This document shows, piece by piece, positions 32,901-40,634 of a stretch of DNA of 64,000 nt. Within the stretch, counting starts at the first letter, position 1. Every line of letters begins with the position of its first letter. The translations under genes and the position numbers were made by a program. The notes under the pieces were generated by a model, which saw only the letters and a program-made list of their open reading frames with translations, was not told the DNA's origin and did not search any database. Where the stretch lies: assembly GCF_034422975.1 (NCBI RefSeq), contig NZ_CP139873.1:1054001-1118000 (forward strand), given 5' to 3'. Source of the DNA: Idiomarina sp. PL1-037 (GTDB lineage Bacteria; Pseudomonadota; Gammaproteobacteria; Enterobacterales; Alteromonadaceae).

Positions 32901-33816
32901 GTTGGGTAAGCTTTTCATTTCGTAATTCATACAGGCCATTTGTCGTACTGAGTAAAATGGCGGAACGGTCTTGCGTTAATGCTATATCATTAACTTTATC
33001 CAGGTTGCTAAGATGCTCGGGGAGTGGTTGTAAGCGTAAATCTTTGTCCAGCAGAATCAAACCTTGCTCTGTTGCAAGCCATAGCTGATTTTGAAAATGA
33101 ACCGCAGCATAAAGTAGCCTACCCGGTAGCCTTTCTGTAATTGGATTTTGTTTATTAACCGCAAAAACGTCACTGGAAAAACCGTCCCAGGCAAACACTC
33201 CCTGATTTTCAGTACTTAACCAGCTCCAGTTTTTGCCGTGATACATATAGTTTACGTTCTGAATGGGGGCGCCGTTATAGTTTAGGCTTAAGGGTTCAAC
33301 ATCTTCTGTCCCGGGAGTGTGGCGGTAAATGAATCGATCTGTACTAACCAGTAACCGGCCTTTGTCATCTTCCGAAATGTGTTTTATACGAGTTTCACTG
33401 CCGGACTGACGTCCCGATAACTCAAATGTTTTAAGCCTATTTTCGGAGTTAAGCTGGAGTTTTGCCAAGCCGTCTCGGGTTCCGAGCCATAGCGCACCCG
33501 ATGTATCGAAAAACAGATGTTCGATATTATCTGAAAGTAAATGTCTCTTTGCCTCAGGTGTAGCTAAAATATTTTTGAATTCGTTGCCATCAAATCGAGT
33601 TAAGCCACTGGCTGTCGCTATCCACAAGAAACGTTGTGGTCCCTGAGCTATAACATTTACATGGTTGCTGGGTAAGCCCTCATTAAAGGTCCACTGGTGC
33701 ACAGCATTTTGTGTGGAGGAGTGTTGCGCGTAAACATGGAAGCTAAAGCTTCCGAATAACAAAATACATAGAAAAAGAGCAGGGCATAATGTCCTGATAG
33801 GCAATGTAAAATTCAC
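29938..33816 (-). CDS. Membrane sensor with beta-propeller, Y_Y_Y, PAS, GGDEF and EAL domains
   Basis: A predicted hybrid cyclic-di-GMP enzyme of 1292 residues. In order: signal peptide or N-terminal membrane segment (about 8-30), repeats of the two-component-regulator propeller type (WTFNEGLPSNHVNVIAQ and many WLGT/WLAT blades, to about 480), a Y_Y_Y domain (about 500-575), a membrane segment (about 582-602), two PAS-like regions (about 630-735 and 742-855), a GGDEF domain with intact GGDEF at 939-943, and an EAL domain with EAL at 1067-1069 and the LDDFGTGYSS and DKAFVDDI elements. Both active sites look complete, so it could make or degrade c-di-GMP. The propeller would sense a periplasmic signal. 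Convergent with fadJ, 14 bases apart. Confidence 0.93.
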   Translation of the reverse strand: MNFTLPIRTLCPALFLCILLFGSFSFHVYAQHSSTQNAVHQWTFNEGLPSNHVNVIAQGPQRFLWIATASGLTRFDGNEFKNILATPEAKRHLLSDNIEHLFFDTSGALWLGTRDGLAKLQLNSENRLKTFELSGRQSGSETRIKHISEDDKGRLLVSTDRFIYRHTPGTEDVEPLSLNYNGAPIQNVNYMYHGKNWSWLSTENQGVFAWDGFSSDVFAVNKQNPITERLPGRLLYAAVHFQNQLWLATEQGLILLDKDLRLQPLPEHLSNLDKVNDIALTQDRSAILLSTTNGLYELRNEKLTQLHNAPAAAAIEITRGDVFFLTNNQGVFQIDTPLAPSVLASSNTQKSSASITMPQLMQQVSAAIEDDSGNWWLATDLGLVFYNTVNEEISELNHYPDAQFEISKMRLFANQLYIVNNSGALYQYDIINRNWSSLATPVLSATPGNLNLTTFDHSLWLHTKTEAIEINAFGQVSQKKTISVDNERLNKPPYIDLKQVGNATFIADFAVPFAAAPAELRYRYKLNHGENSWQTLEKSGAPLQLSSLPAGSHKLEVQVSYNDDLWSPSTIAQLDVAVPFWKTPFAWVCYILICALGLLSYWRYLRQRQTQMRHDLKQYRRQAQGVLSSRYQCWEWDLESGELIRQNIWENCPSFPIDGKRLGLSGGKSNVHPEDLKRLQKSLEDHLNGESDSFECSYRLDNQGNWLWVLDRGKLQVNGEHRTMFGTLGDISSLISSEERITMLASSITNISDGICIYDRFFRKREVNNAFEKISGFSREQVLGQLLTLECYPESFVNQIKRAVIKEGTWRGEVTDIKANGEEFLMELTLDAVRDDNSEISLIVASFSDITERRHTENELRRLSNTDTLTGLPNRSYFQVSHSNLVRKKVSHTLLLFDLDDFKKINDSLGHEVGDQLLCQVAERLMDIGRRQDTLYRLGGDEFGLLIEDSVDINLIGDLANQINLKVAEPYFIEQQEIVIGSSIGIVLYPHDGRTSQELLQKADMAMYHAKQRGGNCYQFFSQSMNENAVKRLKLENELRAALKSHNIRVYYQPKIEIHSGHIAGLEALARIENEDGSMINPADFIPLAEETGLIIPLGEEVLRLACRDMKRFMACQGSPKSIAVNLSARQFMQSSLALQIEQILREEELHPRHVEFEITEGMVMSDPERAITMMENLSDMGVKLALDDFGTGYSSLSYLKRFPMNSLKIDKAFVDDITINDKDRNMVASIIAMAHNLGLRVVAEGVETKAQLQTLKSLKCECIQGFYFARPMPADALIEFIEQHNEVTAQA

Positions 33817-33894
33817 GAAAAACCTATTGAATGGCTACTTCAGCAGCTCTTTATTGTTAGTATAGCGTTAAGATAACGAGAGAAGCACTGACTG

Positions 33895-36630
33895 TCAAAG
33901 ACTATTCGATTCAGTCAGTGTTTCGGTTTGAAGCCTTAGCGCTTGCGATTTATCACCTAAACGCTGTTTTATTCGTTCCAGCCAGTCGGTGAGTTGGCAA
34001 TGTTCCAGGGCACTGAGGAGTTCTTGCTGGCGATTAAACCCTGTATCGGCGAGCTGAATAGCACCCCAGAGCCGCTGGCTGCGAACCCTTAAGTTACGAT
34101 CAACCGTCTTAATCTGCTGTTTAAGTACCGATTTAGCGTGATGCCATTCCTTCAGTGTCAGATCCTCAAGCTCCGCCACTTGCACTTTAATCACGTCATG
34201 TATTGCTTGATAAAGTTTTTCAGCATCAAACTCATGTGACTGTAAAAAGAATAAGATCCCGGGCAAACGCTTTACCGAAAAGTACTGGCTCCCGGCGGCA
34301 TAACCCAGTTGTTGTTCGGTTCTTAACGCCTGGAATATAGGTTGATGAATTAACTGCTGCAAGAGCATAAAACTGATTTGCTCTGTTGAAGTATCATCTT
34401 CGCCCTGAAAATAAAGCAAAATAGCGATGTCTGAATGTTCAGCAGGAACAATTAATTGCTGCGAACAAAAATCACGGACACGTTTAACCGGAAGCCTTTT
34501 GTTGGGAACGCTGCGTTGGTCAGGGAGACTCTTTTTAATAAGCTGTCCCAGTTCCAGGGCCTCGCTTTTTTGCCAGTCACCGTGAGCTAATGCAGTAACG
34601 TGCACCGGGGAGAAAAGCTTAGCTATTTCTACAGTAAACTGGCGGAAAGAGATTTTCTCGAGTTCATAGGCTAAATCGCTAAGCCGAAATAAGCCAGACT
34701 GCAGTTGTTGGTTCAGTTCAGCAAAAAGCTTGTTCAGTGGTTGGCTCTGATGAGCTGAATGCCAGTTACTTAGTAAGCTTTGTTTCAGATCCTGCCAGCG
34801 GCGTCTCGCAAAACGAGTTTTCAAAGCTCGCCGGATAAGATGTTGCATTAATGGAATTTGCCCGGCAGAAAGTCCGGTTGTATGTATTGTGATACCGTTT
34901 TGAGTTGGGTAAATATTAAAATGTAAGCCAGCGACTTCGGCGTCATATAAGTCATCATTTAACGCATCTATCATAAGCTCAGACCATAATCTGGCGATAG
35001 CGAAGTGAAAAGCTGAACTGGTTACCGCGGGTAATCTTAAGGACAAGTAAATGTGCCCTTTGGGCACTCGAAAATCGCGATCCTGCAGGTGCCATAATTG
35101 TAACTGTGCGCTGTCTTCTAATCGTGTTGGCAGAGAGCCTCCAGCCTCCAGAGGCAATGGTTTAAAGCGGGAGTTGAGAAAACGGTTGGGCTTGGGTAGC
35201 TGGCAGTTGAAGTCATCTGGTGTTGATAAAAACAACTGAAACTGTTCTTTGCTGATAGGACTTAAGCCATATTCCGTATGATAAATCGGCGCGATTTCAG
35301 TCGTACGGACATCAGGAGCGATTAAAGTGATGCGCGCGTTCTCGGCGGTCATCTGCTGCAAGATTTTTGCTGCATACGAGTGATTCAACCCATCCATACG
35401 ATAATCACCGTAGAGTGTGTCTTCTGGACTATAGTGAAAAGCGTTTACAGCGAGCTGATTAGCCAGTTCTCCGACCGGAGTCGGCTCTTGATACAGAAAA
35501 CTCATTTCTGTGGTAATGCGGCGCTCTTTGTAGCGCCAGTCTTCAATCCCGTCAGCTTCAATTTTTCTGATATAGGCAAAAACCCACTGAACAACCGGTT
35601 CAACCTGGCGGCGCCCTGCCTCAGTAAGCTGGATATTAATATTAAAGTCTTTGAAATTACTACCACTAATACCTCCACCCGCCGAGAGTGAGTTGACCCA
35701 ACCTTTCGAACGCAAAGCGCTGAATAAACTTCCGGGACCTTCGTAGCCCAATAAATGCGCGATAAAGCTGGTGGTTTTATGCGGGTAGTCTGCGTCGATA
35801 CTTGGTAACGGTAATGTCAAAATAAGACGGTAAGCTGCCTTGACGGGTTTAACTGTTATCCACACGCCTTTTTGTTCCTGACGATAAAGAGGAACGTTGA
35901 TAGACGCCTTGCCAATGCGTTGTTGTTTAATATCAGCAAAGTAGCGGTGGGCTAATTGTTTGAGCTCAGAAAGAGACTGAGGACCGGCGATGACCAGACG
36001 CATCCTTTGCGCCACGTAATGCTCGTTAAAAAAACGCTGCAACTTGCTTTTTAAGGTGCCGTGCTCATCGTGTTTTAGGGTATTAAGGTTGCCAACAGAG
36101 AACTGACTGAAAGGGTGCTTTGAGTTCGCGGTAACCTTATGAACCTGATACAAACGTCTGAGTTCATCATTCTGTTTCAGGCGAAACTCAGACTCTATAG
36201 AACTTATTTCTTTGTCTATCCAACTCTCTGAGAGCAAAGGGGACTTCAGCACAGCGGAAAAATATTCCAGCGCCTGCGGTAGTGCATTAGCATTGCAGTC
36301 AAAGTGATAGTTCGTAAATTCAGTGCCGGTCCAGGCGTTGTGCTGACCACCTTGCAAATTTAAGAAATGTCCAAAAGCGGAGGGTTCAGGAAACGTTTGG
36401 CTGCCTAAAAATAACATGTGCTCTAAAAAATGAGCCAACCCCTGAGTATGTTCAGGATCATCAAAATGGCCGGCATTTACCGCGACAGACGCCGCGGCTT
36501 TCTGGCTATCAGGGGAGTGAACCAATAACACCTTTAATTGGTTCCCTAATGTCAGGTGCTGATAGTCTCGTTTGTCTTCAGAACTTCGGACAACACGGAC
36601 GACCTCATCGTTAAGTGAAGAGTTCGCCAT
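33895..36630 (-). CDS. Insulinase-family (M16) zinc metallopeptidase
   Basis: A 911-residue pitrilysin/insulysin-type protease with the inverted zinc motif HFLEH (His67, Glu70, His71) and the distal ligand Glu148 in the ISSIESEF element. The C-terminal half repeats the M16 fold without the metal site, as in pitrilysin. No signal peptide is visible, unlike periplasmic E. coli PtrA, so it may be cytoplasmic. It follows bamE after 30 bases and probably belongs to the same run. A 9-bp inverted repeat (33886-33894 with 33912-33920) spans the stop codon and could be a weak 3'-end hairpin. Confidence 0.92.
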   Translation of the reverse strand: MANSSLNDEVVRVVRSSEDKRDYQHLTLGNQLKVLLVHSPDSQKAAASVAVNAGHFDDPEHTQGLAHFLEHMLFLGSQTFPEPSAFGHFLNLQGGQHNAWTGTEFTNYHFDCNANALPQALEYFSAVLKSPLLSESWIDKEISSIESEFRLKQNDELRRLYQVHKVTANSKHPFSQFSVGNLNTLKHDEHGTLKSKLQRFFNEHYVAQRMRLVIAGPQSLSELKQLAHRYFADIKQQRIGKASINVPLYRQEQKGVWITVKPVKAAYRLILTLPLPSIDADYPHKTTSFIAHLLGYEGPGSLFSALRSKGWVNSLSAGGGISGSNFKDFNINIQLTEAGRRQVEPVVQWVFAYIRKIEADGIEDWRYKERRITTEMSFLYQEPTPVGELANQLAVNAFHYSPEDTLYGDYRMDGLNHSYAAKILQQMTAENARITLIAPDVRTTEIAPIYHTEYGLSPISKEQFQLFLSTPDDFNCQLPKPNRFLNSRFKPLPLEAGGSLPTRLEDSAQLQLWHLQDRDFRVPKGHIYLSLRLPAVTSSAFHFAIARLWSELMIDALNDDLYDAEVAGLHFNIYPTQNGITIHTTGLSAGQIPLMQHLIRRALKTRFARRRWQDLKQSLLSNWHSAHQSQPLNKLFAELNQQLQSGLFRLSDLAYELEKISFRQFTVEIAKLFSPVHVTALAHGDWQKSEALELGQLIKKSLPDQRSVPNKRLPVKRVRDFCSQQLIVPAEHSDIAILLYFQGEDDTSTEQISFMLLQQLIHQPIFQALRTEQQLGYAAGSQYFSVKRLPGILFFLQSHEFDAEKLYQAIHDVIKVQVAELEDLTLKEWHHAKSVLKQQIKTVDRNLRVRSQRLWGAIQLADTGFNRQQELLSALEHCQLTDWLERIKQRLGDKSQALRLQTETLTESNSL

Positions 36631-36660
36631 AATTCTCCTTGATGTCGATTTCGAGGCGAG

Positions 36661-37011
36661 TTACTGATCCAGAGCCTGGTTAAAGTCTTCGGGTTTATCA
36701 AAGTCGCCTTTAAAATCCTGTAAACGCTCGTTATTGAAGGTTAACATCAACTCTTTGCGGTAATCTTTACCTGAATTGGGATCCATTTTATAAAGATATA
36801 CCCAGCGGTCAGAGTCAAAACTGTTCTGCGCAACAGGAGTTCCCAGCACAAAGACAACTTGCTCTTCAGTCATTCCCACCCGCAATTTGTCGACATCGTC
36901 CTGCTCAAGATAATTCCCCTGAGGAATATCAATGCGATATACCATTTTATCGAGAAGAGAACAGCCATTTAAGGTTATAACGGCAACTAGAAAAACTCCA
37001 AATCTTGACAT
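36661..37011 (-). CDS. bamE: Outer-membrane assembly lipoprotein BamE
   Basis: Small lipoprotein of the BAM complex that inserts outer-membrane beta-barrels. The 116-residue precursor has a lipobox ending in Cys17 (TLNGC), the Lys/Gln-rich mature start, and the SmpA/OmlA motifs IPQGNYLEQDDVDKLRVGMT and VLGTPV. Its order recN-bamE on the same strand as nadK is common in gammaproteobacteria. Confidence 0.95.
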   Translation of the reverse strand: MSRFGVFLVAVITLNGCSLLDKMVYRIDIPQGNYLEQDDVDKLRVGMTEEQVVFVLGTPVAQNSFDSDRWVYLYKMDPNSGKDYRKELMLTFNNERLQDFKGDFDKPEDFNQALDQ

Positions 37012-37097
37012 GAAATACCTATTAAAATTAATCTCAATTGATTGTATTGGCGTCGATGATAAACAATGACTTACCCGAACGCCAGTATAGAACGAAT

Positions 37098-38762
37098 TTA
37101 ACTGGCGAGTAACTCTCTCGCGTTTGCTTTTGCCATGTCGGTAACTTTGTCGCCACCCAATAAGCGCGCCAGTTCGATAACCCTCTGTTCTTTAGATAAC
37201 GCAACTACCGAGGTTTCAGTTTCGGCCCCATCAGTTGACTTACTCACTTGTAATTGCTGATGAGCTTTAGCCGCGACTTGTGGTAAGTGTGTAACACAAA
37301 TAACCTGAGAGGTCTTCCCCAAAGCCTGAAGCATAGACCCCACTATTGATGCCGTAGGGCCACTGACGCCAACATCAACCTCATCAAACATCATGGTAGG
37401 AACCGTTTTCTGTGTCGCTGTCATCACCTGTATGGCAAGGCTAATTCGCGAAAGTTCACCCCCAGAAGCGACTTTATTCAGTGCCTGTATGGGTTGTCCG
37501 GGGTTGGTTGTTACCAGGAACTCGACTTCATCGGTACCCAGTCGCGTAGCCCGGGCGCTGGTGTCATGCTCAACCTGAATAACAAAACGGCCATGTGGCA
37601 TATTCAACTCTTGCATCGAGCTGCTTATTTGCTGACTTAACTCCGCAGCTGCCTGTTCGCGGCTCGCCGAAAGCTTAAGAGCACTCTCGCGGTAGACTTT
37701 TCGAGCCTGCTGCCGGTCTTCGTCAAGTTTCTCGGCTTGTTCGCCCGCTTGCTCTAGATTATCAAGTTCGTCTATTAACTTTTTGTGTTGCTGGCTCAGT
37801 TCTGAACCGGGTATCTGGTGCTTCTTCGCTAAATGAATAGCGGCGCTTAAACGGTCTTCTATAATCTGAAGTTCGCCCGGGTCGAGTTCTAAATCGTCCT
37901 GATACTGGCGTAACTCAAGTGCCGCTTCTTCAATGTGTACTTTTGCCTGTTGCAATAACTGGGTAACAGGAGAAAGTGCGGTGTCCATCTCCTCAGCTTC
38001 AGCTAAGCGCTGGCTGGCTGACTGAACCAGACTGGATGCGTTATTGTGTTCTCCTTCGTAAAGAGCGTTTAAGGCAAACACACCGGCTTCGAGTAAAACC
38101 TTGCTGTTACTTAAGCGCTTGTGTTTTTGCTCCAGCTCGTCGAATTCGCCATCTTCCAGCGCAAACTCATTCAGCTCATTAACCTGATATTCAAGTAACT
38201 GACGCTGGGCTTCCAGTTCTTCTTTTTGTTGCTGGTAGCTTTGGTATTGCTTCTCAACTGAAGCCCAGTTTTTATAGTCTTGTTGGACTTTGTCTAACAA
38301 GTGCTGATGGCGGGCGTAGCTGTCGAGTAGCGTTAATTGATGCTCGTCCTTTAACAACAGTTGATGTTCGTGTTGACCATGAATGTTGACTAATAGTGGT
38401 GCCAGAGATTTTTGTTGACTGACAGGAACCGGTGTCCCGTTAATCCATGCTTTGGAGCGTCCGTCGCGCTGAATAACACGACGTAAAACGCAGTCATCAT
38501 CAGCGTCAAACTCATTATCAGCTAACCACTGGTGAGCGGGGCTGGCATCTTCCAACGCGAAAACGGCTGTAATTTCGGCTTTTTCCTGACCCGGGCGAAC
38601 CCAGTTAGCGTCGGCCCGGCTCCCCAGGCAAAGGCTCAGGGCATCCAGAGCTATAGATTTACCGGCACCAGTTTCGCCGGTGATAGCGGTCATGCCGCTG
38701 TGAAATTCAATGTCTAACGATTTAACGACTGCAAAGTTGCGAATAGTTAATTGGGATAACAT
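37098..38762 (-). CDS. recN: DNA repair protein RecN
   Basis: SMC-like ATPase for double-strand-break repair. The 554-residue protein has Walker A GETGAGKS at 29-36, a long central coiled coil (about 150-370), and the ABC signature and Walker B region near the C-terminus (ASGGELSRISLA, TMMFDEVDVGVSG). It has a LexA-type operator just upstream, as expected for an SOS gene. A short gap separates it from nadK. Confidence 0.96.
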   Translation of the reverse strand: MLSQLTIRNFAVVKSLDIEFHSGMTAITGETGAGKSIALDALSLCLGSRADANWVRPGQEKAEITAVFALEDASPAHQWLADNEFDADDDCVLRRVIQRDGRSKAWINGTPVPVSQQKSLAPLLVNIHGQHEHQLLLKDEHQLTLLDSYARHQHLLDKVQQDYKNWASVEKQYQSYQQQKEELEAQRQLLEYQVNELNEFALEDGEFDELEQKHKRLSNSKVLLEAGVFALNALYEGEHNNASSLVQSASQRLAEAEEMDTALSPVTQLLQQAKVHIEEAALELRQYQDDLELDPGELQIIEDRLSAAIHLAKKHQIPGSELSQQHKKLIDELDNLEQAGEQAEKLDEDRQQARKVYRESALKLSASREQAAAELSQQISSSMQELNMPHGRFVIQVEHDTSARATRLGTDEVEFLVTTNPGQPIQALNKVASGGELSRISLAIQVMTATQKTVPTMMFDEVDVGVSGPTASIVGSMLQALGKTSQVICVTHLPQVAAKAHQQLQVSKSTDGAETETSVVALSKEQRVIELARLLGGDKVTDMAKANARELLAS

Positions 38763-38776
38763 AGCCTTCGCTCCAA

Positions 38777-38833
38777 TACTGTTGATATATACAGGTTATA
38801 CAGTATTTATACAGTAGCTGAGTCGAAATGCAA
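38777..38833 (-). promoter_or_regulatory. recN SOS operator (LexA box) and promoter
   Basis: The sequence at 38777-38796 contains CTG-N10-CAG (CTG 38779-38781, CAG 38792-38794) with an AT-rich centre, the LexA consensus form. On the minus strand a -10 TATAAA (38806-38811) and a weak -35 TTGCAT (38828-38833) are 16 bases apart and place the start near 38799, so the box would cover the start region. Partial TACTGTATAA half-site repeats flank the -10. Confidence 0.8.
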
Positions 38834-38842
38834 GTATCCCGC

Positions 38843-39721
38843 TTAAAAAAGTCGGCTACCCCAACCGAGTTTATTACGTAATACGTGATAGTAGTTGTGG
38901 TCAATAGGGTGAATCATACGTAAGGCTTTCGGGTACTTTTTGATAATGACATCATCGCCTGGGTGAACTGTCATCCGAACATGACCGTCGCAACTAATTT
39001 GCAGTAAGTCATTGTCTAAAGCAGCCTTTAACCTGACTTCACTGTTGCCATCGACGACAATTGGTCGACTGCTTAAGGTATGAGGAAACATAGTCACCAG
39101 AGTCATTGCGTCCAGGCCAGGATGCAGAATGGGGCCGCCACCGGATAGTGAATAGGCGGTTGAGCCGGTTGGGGTGGCGCAAATTAAACCATCAGAGCGT
39201 TGACTAAAGACAAAATGGTCGTTCACATAGAGTTCAAACTCTATCATGTGCGCAACTTTGTCGGAGTGCAGGACAATTTCATTAATTGCTCTGCCGGTAC
39301 CCGATGAACTGCCGTTGTTAATGACTTCGGCGGAGAGCAGGAAACGTTCCTCTACGTGGTAGTCTCCATTGAGTACCGACAACAAAGGCGTCATGACTTC
39401 GTCGGGATCTAAATCGGTTAAAAACCCCAAATTACCGCGATTGACGCCGATAACACCGATATCGTACTCACATAAGGCGCGGGCAGCACCGAGCATGTTG
39501 CCGTCACCGCCGACGACAACAGCAATTTCGGCCCATTCGCCTAAGTCCTGCAGGCTTAGTGTCTCGATTTCTTCCGGCAAGTTTAATTGCTCCGCCGTGC
39601 GTGCTTCCAGACACAGAACAAAACCACGATGAATTAAAGCCGTGGCAATCGTTTCTAAAGTTAACTGGGTCCCACGATCATCAGCTTTGCCGAGTAACCC
39701 AATCTTTGTAAAAGCGCTCAT
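38843..39721 (-). CDS. nadK: NAD kinase
   Basis: Phosphorylates NAD to NADP with ATP. The 292-residue protein (E. coli 292) carries the catalytic GGDGN at 71-75 (Asp73) and the conserved TPTGSTAYSLSGGGPI and VDGNSEVRL-type segments. Its gene is divergent from grpE and ends about 80 bases before recN, the common nadK-recN arrangement. Confidence 0.96.
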   Translation of the reverse strand: MSAFTKIGLLGKADDRGTQLTLETIATALIHRGFVLCLEARTAEQLNLPEEIETLSLQDLGEWAEIAVVVGGDGNMLGAARALCEYDIGVIGVNRGNLGFLTDLDPDEVMTPLLSVLNGDYHVEERFLLSAEVINNGSSSGTGRAINEIVLHSDKVAHMIEFELYVNDHFVFSQRSDGLICATPTGSTAYSLSGGGPILHPGLDAMTLVTMFPHTLSSRPIVVDGNSEVRLKAALDNDLLQISCDGHVRMTVHPGDDVIIKKYPKALRMIHPIDHNYYHVLRNKLGWGSRLF

Positions 39722-39793
39722 TAACGGAATCCTTGTGCGTTCGTGTGCTTACGCTACGATGAGCAAGAAAATTTATCAAGTAAGAGAAATCCC

Positions 39794-39821
39794 CTTGAAA
39801 GAAAAAAACTTGCCCCCATTA
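39794..39821 (+). promoter_or_regulatory. Sigma-32 promoter of grpE
   Basis: CTTGAAA at 39794-39800 is a perfect heat-shock -35; CCCCATTA at 39814-39821 matches CCCCATNT except the last base. The 13-base gap is within the sigma-32 range. It lies 42 bases before the grpE start. Confidence 0.85.
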
Positions 39822-39863
39822 ATTCTGCAACCTTAATTTTAAACTGGTTAAAGAGAGTCACTT

Positions 39864-40529
39864 ATGACCGATAAAAACGATTCGAAACAAAAAAATGAAG
39901 CGGCTGCTGAGCCGACCGTAGAGCAGCAGAAAGCTGAACAGGAAGCCGCGCAGGCGGCGGAAGAAGCTTTGCAGCAGGACGTCGCAGCCGATGAAGCTGA
40001 AACTGCGGGACAGTCATCAGAGCAAACGGATCGCATTGCGGAACTTGAGCTGGCTTTAAGTAAAGCAGAGGCGAAGGCGAATGATCAACGCGACTCGGTA
40101 CTGCGCACTCAGGCTGAAATGGAAAACGTGCGTCGCCGGGCCAGTCAGGATGTTGAAAAGGCGCATAAGTTTGCGCTGGAGAAGTTCGCTAACGAGATAC
40201 TGACTTCGGTAGATAACCTTGAACGCGCTTTACAGCTGGCTGACAAAGAAGACGAAACGAACAAAAACTTTGTTGAGGGAATTGAGCTTACCTACAAAAG
40301 CTTAACCTCAACGCTGGAGAAGTTTGGTGTTCAAGCCGTTGGTGAAGAGGGCGAAGCGTTTAATCCGGATCAACACCAGGCCATGTCAATGCAGGAATCT
40401 GATGAGCATCCGAACAACACTATTATTGCAGTAATGCAAAAAGGCTATGAGCTGAACGGGCGTTTGTTGCGCCCAGCGATGGTGATGGTTGCGCGTAACT
40501 CGAACTCGGGTGTGGATACAAAGGCGTAA
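39864..40529 (+). CDS. grpE: Nucleotide exchange factor GrpE
   Basis: Releases ADP from DnaK. The 221-residue protein has a low-complexity Ala/Glu/Gln-rich N-terminus (about 1-55), a long coiled-coil helix (about 55-110) and the beta-wing domain with VDNLERAL and the signature QKGYELNGRLLRPAMVMVA near the C-terminus. Length is slightly above E. coli (197) because of the N-terminal tail. First gene of grpE-dnaK-dnaJ. Confidence 0.96.
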   Translation: MTDKNDSKQKNEAAAEPTVEQQKAEQEAAQAAEEALQQDVAADEAETAGQSSEQTDRIAELELALSKAEAKANDQRDSVLRTQAEMENVRRRASQDVEKAHKFALEKFANEILTSVDNLERALQLADKEDETNKNFVEGIELTYKSLTSTLEKFGVQAVGEEGEAFNPDQHQAMSMQESDEHPNNTIIAVMQKGYELNGRLLRPAMVMVARNSNSGVDTKA

Positions 40530-40559
40530 TAAAATCGAAAATTATCCCTGTGTTGGGTA

Positions 40560-40587
40560 TTGAAATTCGAACATAGGCACCCCAGAT
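40560..40587 (+). promoter_or_regulatory. Probable second sigma-32 promoter, before dnaK
   Basis: TTGAAA at 40560-40565 and CCCCAGAT at 40580-40587 are 14 bases apart; only one defined base of the -10 differs from CCCCATNT. The start would lie about 40 bases before the dnaK start. The ACCCC arm can also pair with GGGGT at 40590-40594. Confidence 0.6.
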
Positions 40588-40634
40588 AAGGGGTAACGAA
40601 ACAAATTACATGAATCAGAAGTTGGAGACGAATC

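Noticed and set aside
35856..35864. Perfect DnaA box TTATCCACA
   Set aside because: It is a single site inside the M16 protease coding region with no cluster of boxes or AT-rich unwinding region, so it is not an origin.
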